From assembly GCA_018376445.1 (NCBI GenBank), contig JAHABL010000010.1, positions 1 through 64,000 on the forward strand: a stretch of DNA of 64,000 bases, written 5' to 3'. This DNA is from Mycobacteriales bacterium (GTDB lineage Bacteria > Actinomycetota > Actinomycetes > Mycobacteriales > Mycobacteriaceae). This document shows, in pieces, positions 9,101-17,722 of this stretch. The translations under genes and the position numbers were made by a program. A model generated the notes under the pieces. It searched no databases, had not been told where the DNA came from, and saw nothing but the letters and a program-made list of their open reading frames with translations. Each line of letters opens with the position of its first letter. Within the stretch, counting starts at the first letter, position 1.

Positions 9101-10814
9101 GGTGAAGAACGGCCACAAAGAAGCGCTTCTCGGCTCAATAGAGAATCGGACCTTTTATCTGGAAGAAGTCGCATCGCATGAAGCCCAGCGTTCAATGGTG
9201 TCCTACCCCTCGGAATACCCTTTGCTTGCAGGCACTCAACCTGATCTCTACCGCTGTTTCATGACGCGCACGTGGGAGCTCGTCTCGTCCCAAGGCACTA
9301 TCGGCCTGATTCACCCCGAAAGCCACTTGATTGAGAAAGGTGCTGACCAACTCCGTACTCAGACGTACCGGCGACTACGGCGCCATTTTCAGTTCGCCAA
9401 TGAACGCAAGCTTTTTGAGATTGGTCACCACACTGTTTATGGGATACATATTTATTCGTCAACACAGACACCCTCATTCCTCCAGATGAGTGGTCTCTAC
9501 CATCCAGACACTGCGGTTCGCTCCTTCCTCCATGATGGGAGCGGTCCTCTTCCCGCACTAAAGAACCCAGCTGGAGGTTGGGATCTCCGCCCCCATAAGG
9601 ACCGAATCGCTTACGTCGACAAGAGCGTTCTGGAAACCTGGGCCGCTCTGAATGGGGATGATCTTAGCAATTGGGCATCAACAAAGATGCTTTACTTCCT
9701 TAATAATGAAGTTACACAGGTGGGGGAGAAACTTGCAGATAGCCCTCGGCTAAAATCCATTCCCTACAATTGGACCCCTGGTTGGCATGAAACGGGGGGA
9801 AAGAAAGCAGGCTACTTCCAGTCCGAAAGTACTGTTCCGAATTCTTTGGATGAGCTCATCATCCTGGGGCCACACTTCTCGATTAACTGCGCTTTCTATC
9901 GCACTTTCAATAAATCGATGAAGAACAGTATGGACCATTCTCTCATCGACCTTGAAGCACTTCCCCGGCACTACATTCCACGAACTAATTACAAACTGCT
10001 TCTTTCTAGAACAGAAGCCCTTCAGCTATATCCAAGGTGGAGTGACCCTAAAACCAGTCAAAATCGTCCTAGTACAGATTATTTCACTGTCGCGTGGCGT
10101 CGAATGGTTGATCCCACAAGTTCTCGCACTCTCCAGCCCTGTTTGCTACCACCCGGTATTCGGCACGTTGATGCAGTAATCACAGGAGATTTCGGCACGC
10201 CTGCCTTCACCGCCCTCACATGTGGTTTATGGTCCTCCATAATTGTCGACTTCTTCGTTAAAGTCGGGGGATTTAAAGACTGTCGATCAAACGCATTCCC
10301 CTCCTTCCCCATTACCTCAATGGAGCACCCTCTGGCTCCTGAACTTCTCCTCCGTACTCTCCGTCTCAACTGCCTTACCGCGGACTTCACAGACCTGTGG
10401 GAAGAGCTTTATGACCCTGCCTGGCAGGAGGACACCTGGGTGCCGGGTATTACCACGAACCGGTATGACCAGCCTGCGTTGGGGGACATTGGCCCCAAGT
10501 GGACGATGGAGACGCCGCTGCGGCTCGCCCAAGACCGGCGGCAGGCGCAGGTCGAAATCGACGCCATCGCCGCCATCATGTTGGGACTCGATGCTGACGA
10601 CCTCGACGCCATCTACACCACCCAATTCCAGGTGCTCAAACAGAACTACGAGGACAAAACCATCTACGACCCGCACGGGCGGGAGATGGAGGGCGACGAA
10701 CTCAAAGCCCACCTCGACGCGGACACCACACCCGACGGCTACACCCGCGTCGACCGGCAACGTGATATGCGCCTCGCCTACGAGCATTTCACACAAAAAA
10801 AGTCACAGCACTGA
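6153..10814 (+). CDS. Large N6-adenine DNA methylase (DrmMI/PglX/Eco57I-like)
   Basis: A 1553-residue protein starting with GTG directly after the TAA of the helicase gene; GGAGAGG just upstream serves as ribosome site. Methylase motif I reads PALGSGAF at about 588-595 and the catalytic motif IV is NPPW at 953-956, followed by a probable target-recognition region (about 970-1410). The roughly 360-residue insert between the two motifs is typical of type IIG and BREX/DISARM methylases. It would transfer methyl groups from AdoMet to adenine to mark self DNA. The N-terminal 500 residues are not recognised and I see no clear nuclease motif there. Codons about 970-1410 (9060-10380) are much lower in GC than the flanks, suggesting exchange of the recognition domain. 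Confidence 0.85.
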   Translation: MASYDSLIIGEDWISEHYFTTDATKESFQAEVNTLRGLWNRDEKEGHVSPRTRFLAGCQGLLAGLAGVSEISKPKALAEAARAVHAHVRAMLGYPTNLASFKDFSSVRADVPVTAEQCALTKDGQVLLLEALPVEAIEEFFNTETSRLLTPVLIEGKPQPLPAKALSELYRSATPPAFIVVLAGPWVVVTEAERWAEGRYLAVNLQLVAERRDEKRGAEVDRAVACTRVESVLPAADESLWWADVLEKSLKHTVGVSKDLRRGIRDSVEIIANDVVQRLRALTKNVSAPGVPTAEALNASSALEQLDANELAKQSLRFLYRILFVLYAEASPELKVLPAGAPEYTEGYGIDRLRDLTLVELASARAKQGTHLYESLALLFRLIDQGHQPSQANTELEEYTPSLVFNSLRADLFSPQATSYIDRVGLSNEATQQVLQNLLLTNPNAKGKDRGFISYAELGINQLGSVYEGLMSYSGFLAAEDLYEVAPKGDATDGSWVVPVSQANDIDPQDFVKKPSPLTGEMQAVLHKKGTFVYRLSNRERQRSASYYSPEVLTRFVVSQTLAEYFGEGENKKSITSDDVLQMTICEPALGSGAFAIEAIRQLAAKYLELKQEELGEIIDADAYPTELQKVKAHIALHQVYGVDLNATAVELAEVSLWLDTMFEGLEAPWFGLHLRRGNSLVGARPAVYSDPELKSKNWTKHAGVQLPIGQDPDGTVFQFLLPRADWAAVQDHKEAKKYDLEACRNLKDWRASMLHSPSAKQKTRLKALSRQAAILWDVATRRLRIAEQEIHRSITLWGQEEQEKTPAVTREQVESSLRDANSAYQRLSIVMDIWCGLCYWPTTLDPELLPTWDEWLDFLEGMLGILDAGPAKKYVRPNQSSLFEGDTWDTLEDLEQTTLAFSQCKDVYRLLDSTPWADNAKSIADKEGFFHWWLDFAPLFADHDGFDIMVGNPPWVRTRWDESGVLAELDPWWQLNPKAPVGVKNGHKEALLGSIENRTFYLEEVASHEAQRSMVSYPSEYPLLAGTQPDLYRCFMTRTWELVSSQGTIGLIHPESHLIEKGADQLRTQTYRRLRRHFQFANERKLFEIGHHTVYGIHIYSSTQTPSFLQMSGLYHPDTAVRSFLHDGSGPLPALKNPAGGWDLRPHKDRIAYVDKSVLETWAALNGDDLSNWASTKMLYFLNNEVTQVGEKLADSPRLKSIPYNWTPGWHETGGKKAGYFQSESTVPNSLDELIILGPHFSINCAFYRTFNKSMKNSMDHSLIDLEALPRHYIPRTNYKLLLSRTEALQLYPRWSDPKTSQNRPSTDYFTVAWRRMVDPTSSRTLQPCLLPPGIRHVDAVITGDFGTPAFTALTCGLWSSIIVDFFVKVGGFKDCRSNAFPSFPITSMEHPLAPELLLRTLRLNCLTADFTDLWEELYDPAWQEDTWVPGITTNRYDQPALGDIGPKWTMETPLRLAQDRRQAQVEIDAIAAIMLGLDADDLDAIYTTQFQVLKQNYEDKTIYDPHGREMEGDELKAHLDADTTPDGYTRVDRQRDMRLAYEHFTQKKSQH

Positions 10815-10864
10815 ACTACGGTAGAACACAAGCACGGCAGCACAAACGAGGAAGGTGACCCGCG

Positions 10865-13800
10865 ATGAGCAAGCTGCTCCCCAGCCTGCAAGCAGCCACC
10901 CTCACCCACGCCCTCACCGAATACCTCACCACCACCTTCGACCTCACCGACAAAGAAACCCGCCAAGCCGCCGAAGCCTTCATCACCGACCCCGACAACG
11001 GCATCTTCCACGGCCCCTACCTCAACCTCACCCTCCCCTACGCCCCCGGCCAAGACAACACCCAGGAAGTCTTCGACTGGTACGAGGGCTACCCACCCTA
11101 CGCCCACCAAACCCAAGCCTTCGCCCGCCTCACCAGCAAAAACCACACCCCCCAACCCACCCTCATCACCACCGGCACCGGCTCCGGTAAAACCGAATCC
11201 TTCCTCTACCCCATCATCGACCACATCCACCGCGTCAAACGCACCCAACCCAGCGGCATCAAAGCGCTCATCATCTACCCCATGAACGCCCTCGCCGCCG
11301 ACCAAGCCAGCCGCCTCGCCCACATCCTCGCCGACCACCCCGAACTCACCATCACCGCCGGCATCTACACTGGCGAACACACTGGCGAACACACCCGCGT
11401 CACCCACGACGGCCTCATCAACAACCGCACCCACCTCCGCAGCACACCCCCAGACATCCTCCTCACCAACTACAAAATGCTGGACCAGCTGCTCCTCCGC
11501 CCCGACGACGCCACTCTCTGGGCCGCCAGCGCCGACACCCTCCAATACCTCGTCCTCGACGAGTTCCACACCTACGACGGCGCCCAAGGCACCGACGTCG
11601 CCATGCTGCTCCGCCGCCTCGGCCACACCCTCAACCGCCACCGCACCACCCCCGCACCCGCCGAACACCCCCTGGGCCCCGTCACCCCCGTCGCCACCAG
11701 CGCCACCCTCTCCCCCGACGACGACCCGCACACCATGCTCAACTTCGCGGAAACCGTTTTCGCCCAACCCTTCCACGACGACGCCCTCGTCACTGATACT
11801 CGCCTCACCCACGACGATTGGAAATCCGGCGCCCGCACCAACCCCGAACACACCCACCATATAGACGCCATCGCCTACCGCGCCGACGACGCCAACATCC
11901 GCATCCAGGACTGGCTCGACGCCCACCCCGCCACCACGAGTGACAACACCACCAACGTCACCACCGCCGGCAACACCACCAACGCCACTAACAGCAGCAC
12001 CCCCGACACTGGCAGCGCAGACTACGCCCGGCGCATCGCCAGCGCCGTCTGCTACGCCCTCTACAGCCCCACCGACTGCACACCCACACCCAGCGCCCCC
12101 AACCCCGACGACCCCCACCACGCCACCTGGGCCTGGGACCTCACCAACCCCACCACTCCAGACACCCTCGTCGCCATCGCCCAAACCCACCCCACACTCG
12201 ATGCCCTCATCCACACCGCCACCACCGCACCCCGCGGCAGCATCGCCCTCCAGGACCTCGCCCGCACCCTCTTCCCCCTCCCACCCAGCCGCCGCGGCGA
12301 CGACACCACCTGGGCCACCGAAGCCAACACCTACCTCAACTACCTCCTCGCCCTCCTCTCCTACATCCGCACCAACACCAACCGCGCCACCCACCCCACC
12401 CCCAACATCAACATCCACCTCTGGCTCCGCGAACTCAGCCGCATCGACCGCCAAATCACCAACACCGCCACCTTCCGCTGGTCCGACGACGGCCCCGTCA
12501 CCGACCCCAAACAATGGCGGCCCGCCCTCTACTGCCGCAGCTGCGGACGCTCCGGCTGGGGCATCGTCATGGCCCCCAACAGCACCACCGAACCCGACCA
12601 CCGCGCCAACCCCCGCAAAGCCAGCCTCACCCACGACCCCAACTTCCGCGCCCTCATCAGCGCCAGCCCCGAAGCCAAACACTACTTCGACACCCACGAG
12701 CCCAACCCCCGGCTCCAGTGGTACAACACCAGCACCAACGAACTCAGCCCCCAACCCCCAGAAACCAACCAAGACCCCGACTACCAAAACGGCATCATCC
12801 TCCCCGTCCTCATCGACCACACCCTCGGCAAAGCCCACGACATCTGCCCCAACTGCGGCAGCATGCACAGCATCCGCTTCCTTGGCAGCGCCATCGCCAC
12901 CCAACTCTCCGTCACCCTCAGCTCCCTCTTCGGCGACGACAACCTCGACACCAACGAAAAGAAAACCCTCGTCTTCACCGACAGCGTCCAAGACGCCGCC
13001 CACCGCAGCAGCTTCATCCAAACCCGCAGCCACGCCATGAACTTCCGCACCACCCTCCGTGGAAACATGGGCCCCACCCCCACCCCACTCCCCAACCTCA
13101 TCCAACACATTGTCGCCAATGCCACCACCCCCCACCAGCGCTACCGCCTGCTCCCCCCCGACCTCGACGACCACCCCGACTTCCAAAAGTTCTACTCCCC
13201 CAACCCCTTACCCACCATCCGCACAGACATGGAGGACCGCCTCCTCTTCGACGCCCTCCTCGAATTCGGCACCAACTCCCGCTACGGCCGCACCCTCGAA
13301 CTCACCGGCACCGCCACCGCCACCATCGATACCCACGGAGCCGACCTCACAGCACTCGGACACGCCGCCCACCACACCGCCCGCGAACTCTACCCCAGCC
13401 AAGACCCAGTAGACGGCACCAGCCAGCCCCCCAACTACCAAGCCTGGGTCCACGGCACCCTCCATCGCATCCGCACCCAAGGCGGCATCCACCACAAATA
13501 CCTCAACCAGTACCTCAAAGAAGACGGCAACCGCTGGTCCATCTGGGGTGGCCGCAAACGCCACGCCGGCGCCCCCGCCTTCCCCCGCGACCGCCAAACC
13601 CCCGCCTTCCCCTACCTCCCCGGCCACCGCCCCCACAACAACGACAACCTCCACAACGCCATCAACCCCAACAGCTGGTACACCACCTGGACCAGCAAAT
13701 GCCTCGGCATCCCCACCAAAGACGCCACCTACGCCACCCGCGCCCTCCTCGAAACCCTCGCCGAAGCCGGCATCCTCCACGAAACCATCAGCACCACCGG

Positions 13801-16800
13801 CAGCCGCATCTACGGCCTCCTCCCCGACGACATCCTCGTCAGCCCCACCCAACTCGACACCACCAGCATCGACGGTGACAACGACAGCAACGGCACCGCT
13901 ACCAACTTCGGTGACGGCACCACCACCCCCCAGCTCCTCGAATGCAGCACCTGCGGCGCCCTCCACCCCGCCGGCGGCGGCACCCTCACCGCCCTCACCG
14001 ACGCACCCTGCCCCAACCCCGGATGCCCCGGCACCCTCCACCCCACCCCCATTGACCCCAACTACTACCAACAGCTCTACAGCAGCCACAACCCCCAAAG
14101 CGTCATCTCCAGCGAACACACCAGCCTCCTCGAACCCGCAGAACGCGCCCGCATCGAAAACGGCTTCAAAGGCATCAGCGCCACCAGCGACCCCACCGCC
14201 CCCAACGTCCTCGTTGCCACCCCCACCCTCGAAATGGGCATCGACATCGGCGACCTCTCCACCGTCATCCTCAGCTCCCTCCCCAACAGCGTCGCCAGCT
14301 ACCAACAACGCGTCGGCCGCGCCGGCCGCGCCCACGGCAACGCCCTCCTCCTCACCTACGTCCGCGGACGCGGCACCAACCTCCCCAAACTCCACAACCC
14401 CCTCAGCGTCATCGCCGGCGATGTTCAGCCCCCCGCCATCTTCCTCAGCGCCCAAGAAATCCTCCAACGCCAATTCCTGGCCTACCTCCTCGACCACCTC
14501 GCCGCCACCACACCCCCACACTCCCCCAGCCGGCCCGGCAACATCCAAGGCCTCTTCGGCAACAACCGCGGCACCACCTGGCTCGACCTCGCCGAAGACG
14601 AACTCGCCCACAACGCCACCCACCACCTGGACACCTTCCTCGCCTCCTTCCCCAACCTCTCCCCCGACGCCCAGACCTACCTGCGCAACTGGGCCACCCC
14701 ACACACCGCCAGCGACACCACCGACAACACCACCCCCGCACCCATCACTCCGCTTGGCGAAACTAACAACCAGCGCACCAACGAGCCCACCCTCCACAAC
14801 TTCCTCACCACCGCCCGCGACACCTGGAACACCCACGTCGCCGACCTCACCACTAAACTCGCCATCCTCCAAGACACCTTCGACACACTCGAAACCCAAC
14901 AAACCCACTTCCCCAACAACAGCGACCTCCGCCGCGCCTACTACAGCACCCGCGCCGACCTCAAAGCCACCCGCAACGCCCTCCACGACCACACCACCGA
15001 ACCCTGGATCAACGGCCTCGAACGCGCCGGCCTCCTCCCCAACTACACCCTCCTCGACGACGACGTCACCCTCGACGTCAACATCACCCTCCCCCGCGGC
15101 GCCGAAGGCGGCTTCACCGCCGACACCCGCACCTACACCCGCTCCAAGAGCAACGCTCTCCGAGAATTCGCCCCCGGCAACACCTTCTACGCCCACGGCT
15201 ACGAAATCACCATCGACAGCGTCGAACTCGGCACCCGCACAAGCAACATAGAACGCTGGCAAATCTGCCCCCAATGCGGACACGTCGAAATCCGCACCCA
15301 AGGCGACACCACCCCCCTCCCCACCTCCTGCCCCACCTGCCACAGCACCACCTTTTGCGACCCCGGCCAACACATCGACGTCGTCGAACTCAGCCAAGTC
15401 AGCGCCAGCATCTCCGCCCAAAACAACCGCATCGGCGACAAAGACGACGAACGCCGCCAAAAGCACAACATCATCACCATCCTCCCCGACACCCAACCCG
15501 GCACCATCACCCACAGCTGGCACACCCCCCATACCCGCTTCGGCGTCGACTTCCTCCGCAACACCACCGTCCGCTGGCTCAACCTCGGCACCCCCACCAA
15601 CGGCGCCGGCCACACCATCGCCGGCACCGAATACCGCAGCGACCTCTTCCGCCTCTGCTCCGAATGCGGCCACATCGACCATAAAGCTGGCGAAAACCGC
15701 CCTACCGAACACAAACCCTGGTGCAGCCTCCGCACCACAACCGAAGAACACCCTGTCACCGTCGCCCTCAGCCGCACCCTCCACACCCAAGCCGTCATCC
15801 TCCACATCCCCATCGACTTCGACCACAACACCTTCGTCATCCCCTCCCTCACCGCCGCCATCCAACTCGGCCTCCGCGAAACCCTCGGCGGCACCCCCCA
15901 ACACCTCGACATCGTCCCCGTCCCCGACACCCTCTACCACAACGGGCACCAAGCCCTCATGATCGTCGACATCGTCCCCGGCGGCACCGGCTACCTCGCC
16001 GACTTCAGCAACCCCGCCACCATACACGCCGCCCTCACCACCGCCCGCACCATCCTCCGCGACTGCCCCTGCCAACACGACGAACAAGACGCCTGCCACA
16101 ACTGCCTCCTCCCCTTCGCCGGCACCAACGGTGACGTCAGCCGCACCACCGCCCTCGACGCCCTCAACCGCATCCTCGGCATCAACGACACCGACCCCAC
16201 CCCCACCCTCGACGAATGGCAGCCCACCGAAGGACTCCTCGACACCCCCGAATACAACCCCGCCTCCTCTCTCGAAGGCGAATTCTACAACGCCTTCATC
16301 AACCGCCTCCGCGACCTCAAATGGACCGTCGACGAACGCCCCGGCAACTCCCTCCCCTACGCCACCATCACCTCCCCCAACCGAGACGAATGGGAACTCC
16401 TCTCCCAAGTCAGCATGGACCGCGTCATGCCCGACTTCGTCCTCTACCACCGCTCCTCCACCAAAGACGGCAAACGCATCCGCCACCGCCACGGCGACGG
16501 CGAAATCTGTATCTTCCTCGACGGCCGCGAATACCACGCCACCCGCACCCACAACCGCGTCGACGACGACGCCATCAAACGCCACTACCTCCGCAGCCAA
16601 GGCGCCACCGTCTGGGCCATCACCCACCGCGACGTCCTCGACTTCCGCAACAGCTTCCACGGCAAAACCCTCCGCACCAGCGACCCCACCCCCCGTGCCA
16701 CCCGCGCCCGCGACGCCCTCCACAACCTCCAACCCCACTTCCACGCCGTCGGCATCGACAGCACCCTCAAACACGTGATGGACAGCGACCCCATCACCCA

Positions 16801-17722
16801 ACTCATCGCCTACATCGACAACCCCAAAGCCAACCTCTGGCAAGAACTCGGCAAACGCCTCCCCCTCACAAGCTGGCAACCCACCTGCACCAACCACCTC
16901 GACCTCACCCCCCACCACGGCATCAATACCGAATCCGCCATCACCAGCACCCCCCTCAGCAACGCCAGCTACACCCTCCAAACCACCACCCCACTGATGG
17001 CCCACATCAACCACTTCGCCACCACCGGCACCGTCGCCCTCCCCACAACCACACAATGGTCCGCCAGCGACTCACCCATCTTCGCCGAACCACACCTCGT
17101 ATGGGCCACCAACCTCGGCACACCTGGCCTCATACTCGCCGCCCGCGTACCCGCCAACACCCTGAAGGGCGCCACAACATACGCAAAACACCTCCCCGGC
17201 CTCGAATACATGCTGCTCCTCGACAGCAACAGTGACGCCCTCGAACTCGACAACGGCGAAGCCTGGCGGCAATGGCTCCGCCTCTCCAACCTCCTCGGCC
17301 TCGCCAACGACACCAACGCCGTCTACATTGGCACCCTCCACACCGCCCGCAACGGCACCCTCCCCGGCGGACGCAGCTACAGCCACTGGCTCCTCAACCA
17401 CCAACCACTCCCCACCCCCGCCGAAACACTTCCGCCCGCTTGGCAAGAAGCCCTCGACCTCGCCCTCGACGACGACGAAGCACAACTCATCACCGCCCTC
17501 TGCCACGCCAACATCCCCCTCCCCACCCAAGGCGAAGAACTCAGCAACGGCACCCCCGTCGACATGGTGTGGGACCAACACCACGCCTTCACCTTCCGCC
17601 CAACCCCCGGCGACGACATCGACGCGCGTGAACTCCTCGACGCCGGATGGACCCTCCTGCCCTACAACGCCGACGACATCATCAACTACTTCACGAAGCC
17701 TGCTAAGGAAAACACCCGATGA
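10865..17722 (+). CDS. 2285-residue DEAD-box/DUF1998 helicase with C-terminal nuclease-like domain
   Basis: An SF2 helicase: motif I GTGSGKT at 104-110, motif II DEFH at 232-235 within a DEFHTYDGAQGTDVA block, and motif VI QRVGRAGRA near 1148-1156. Numerous CxxC pairs (YCRSCG near 557, ICPNCG, ECSTCG, CPQCGH, CPTCHS, CSECGH) indicate several zinc ribbons. A DUF1998-type cysteine motif ACHNCLLPF is at 1743-1751. After it, residues about 1810-1910 resemble a Vsr/DUF559-like PD-(D/E)XK fold: MPDFVLY at 1855 and FLDGREYH at 1884-1891. DrmA plus DrmB of DISARM, or DruE of Druantia, are the nearest known relatives by layout. GAGGAAGG precedes the ATG. Third codon positions are almost all C, unlike the two preceding genes. 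The last four bases overlap the next gene (ATGA). Confidence 0.85.
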   Translation: MSKLLPSLQAATLTHALTEYLTTTFDLTDKETRQAAEAFITDPDNGIFHGPYLNLTLPYAPGQDNTQEVFDWYEGYPPYAHQTQAFARLTSKNHTPQPTLITTGTGSGKTESFLYPIIDHIHRVKRTQPSGIKALIIYPMNALAADQASRLAHILADHPELTITAGIYTGEHTGEHTRVTHDGLINNRTHLRSTPPDILLTNYKMLDQLLLRPDDATLWAASADTLQYLVLDEFHTYDGAQGTDVAMLLRRLGHTLNRHRTTPAPAEHPLGPVTPVATSATLSPDDDPHTMLNFAETVFAQPFHDDALVTDTRLTHDDWKSGARTNPEHTHHIDAIAYRADDANIRIQDWLDAHPATTSDNTTNVTTAGNTTNATNSSTPDTGSADYARRIASAVCYALYSPTDCTPTPSAPNPDDPHHATWAWDLTNPTTPDTLVAIAQTHPTLDALIHTATTAPRGSIALQDLARTLFPLPPSRRGDDTTWATEANTYLNYLLALLSYIRTNTNRATHPTPNINIHLWLRELSRIDRQITNTATFRWSDDGPVTDPKQWRPALYCRSCGRSGWGIVMAPNSTTEPDHRANPRKASLTHDPNFRALISASPEAKHYFDTHEPNPRLQWYNTSTNELSPQPPETNQDPDYQNGIILPVLIDHTLGKAHDICPNCGSMHSIRFLGSAIATQLSVTLSSLFGDDNLDTNEKKTLVFTDSVQDAAHRSSFIQTRSHAMNFRTTLRGNMGPTPTPLPNLIQHIVANATTPHQRYRLLPPDLDDHPDFQKFYSPNPLPTIRTDMEDRLLFDALLEFGTNSRYGRTLELTGTATATIDTHGADLTALGHAAHHTARELYPSQDPVDGTSQPPNYQAWVHGTLHRIRTQGGIHHKYLNQYLKEDGNRWSIWGGRKRHAGAPAFPRDRQTPAFPYLPGHRPHNNDNLHNAINPNSWYTTWTSKCLGIPTKDATYATRALLETLAEAGILHETISTTGSRIYGLLPDDILVSPTQLDTTSIDGDNDSNGTATNFGDGTTTPQLLECSTCGALHPAGGGTLTALTDAPCPNPGCPGTLHPTPIDPNYYQQLYSSHNPQSVISSEHTSLLEPAERARIENGFKGISATSDPTAPNVLVATPTLEMGIDIGDLSTVILSSLPNSVASYQQRVGRAGRAHGNALLLTYVRGRGTNLPKLHNPLSVIAGDVQPPAIFLSAQEILQRQFLAYLLDHLAATTPPHSPSRPGNIQGLFGNNRGTTWLDLAEDELAHNATHHLDTFLASFPNLSPDAQTYLRNWATPHTASDTTDNTTPAPITPLGETNNQRTNEPTLHNFLTTARDTWNTHVADLTTKLAILQDTFDTLETQQTHFPNNSDLRRAYYSTRADLKATRNALHDHTTEPWINGLERAGLLPNYTLLDDDVTLDVNITLPRGAEGGFTADTRTYTRSKSNALREFAPGNTFYAHGYEITIDSVELGTRTSNIERWQICPQCGHVEIRTQGDTTPLPTSCPTCHSTTFCDPGQHIDVVELSQVSASISAQNNRIGDKDDERRQKHNIITILPDTQPGTITHSWHTPHTRFGVDFLRNTTVRWLNLGTPTNGAGHTIAGTEYRSDLFRLCSECGHIDHKAGENRPTEHKPWCSLRTTTEEHPVTVALSRTLHTQAVILHIPIDFDHNTFVIPSLTAAIQLGLRETLGGTPQHLDIVPVPDTLYHNGHQALMIVDIVPGGTGYLADFSNPATIHAALTTARTILRDCPCQHDEQDACHNCLLPFAGTNGDVSRTTALDALNRILGINDTDPTPTLDEWQPTEGLLDTPEYNPASSLEGEFYNAFINRLRDLKWTVDERPGNSLPYATITSPNRDEWELLSQVSMDRVMPDFVLYHRSSTKDGKRIRHRHGDGEICIFLDGREYHATRTHNRVDDDAIKRHYLRSQGATVWAITHRDVLDFRNSFHGKTLRTSDPTPRATRARDALHNLQPHFHAVGIDSTLKHVMDSDPITQLIAYIDNPKANLWQELGKRLPLTSWQPTCTNHLDLTPHHGINTESAITSTPLSNASYTLQTTTPLMAHINHFATTGTVALPTTTQWSASDSPIFAEPHLVWATNLGTPGLILAARVPANTLKGATTYAKHLPGLEYMLLLDSNSDALELDNGEAWRQWLRLSNLLGLANDTNAVYIGTLHTARNGTLPGGRSYSHWLLNHQPLPTPAETLPPAWQEALDLALDDDEAQLITALCHANIPLPTQGEELSNGTPVDMVWDQHHAFTFRPTPGDDIDARELLDAGWTLLPYNADDIINYFTKPAKENTR

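Noticed and set aside
10778..17056. Very long minus-strand open frames (802 and 1282 codons) opposite the giant helicase
   Set aside because: They are Gly/Val-rich antisense frames produced by the extreme C-ending codon use of the plus-strand gene; the plus strand has clear helicase motifs and start signals.
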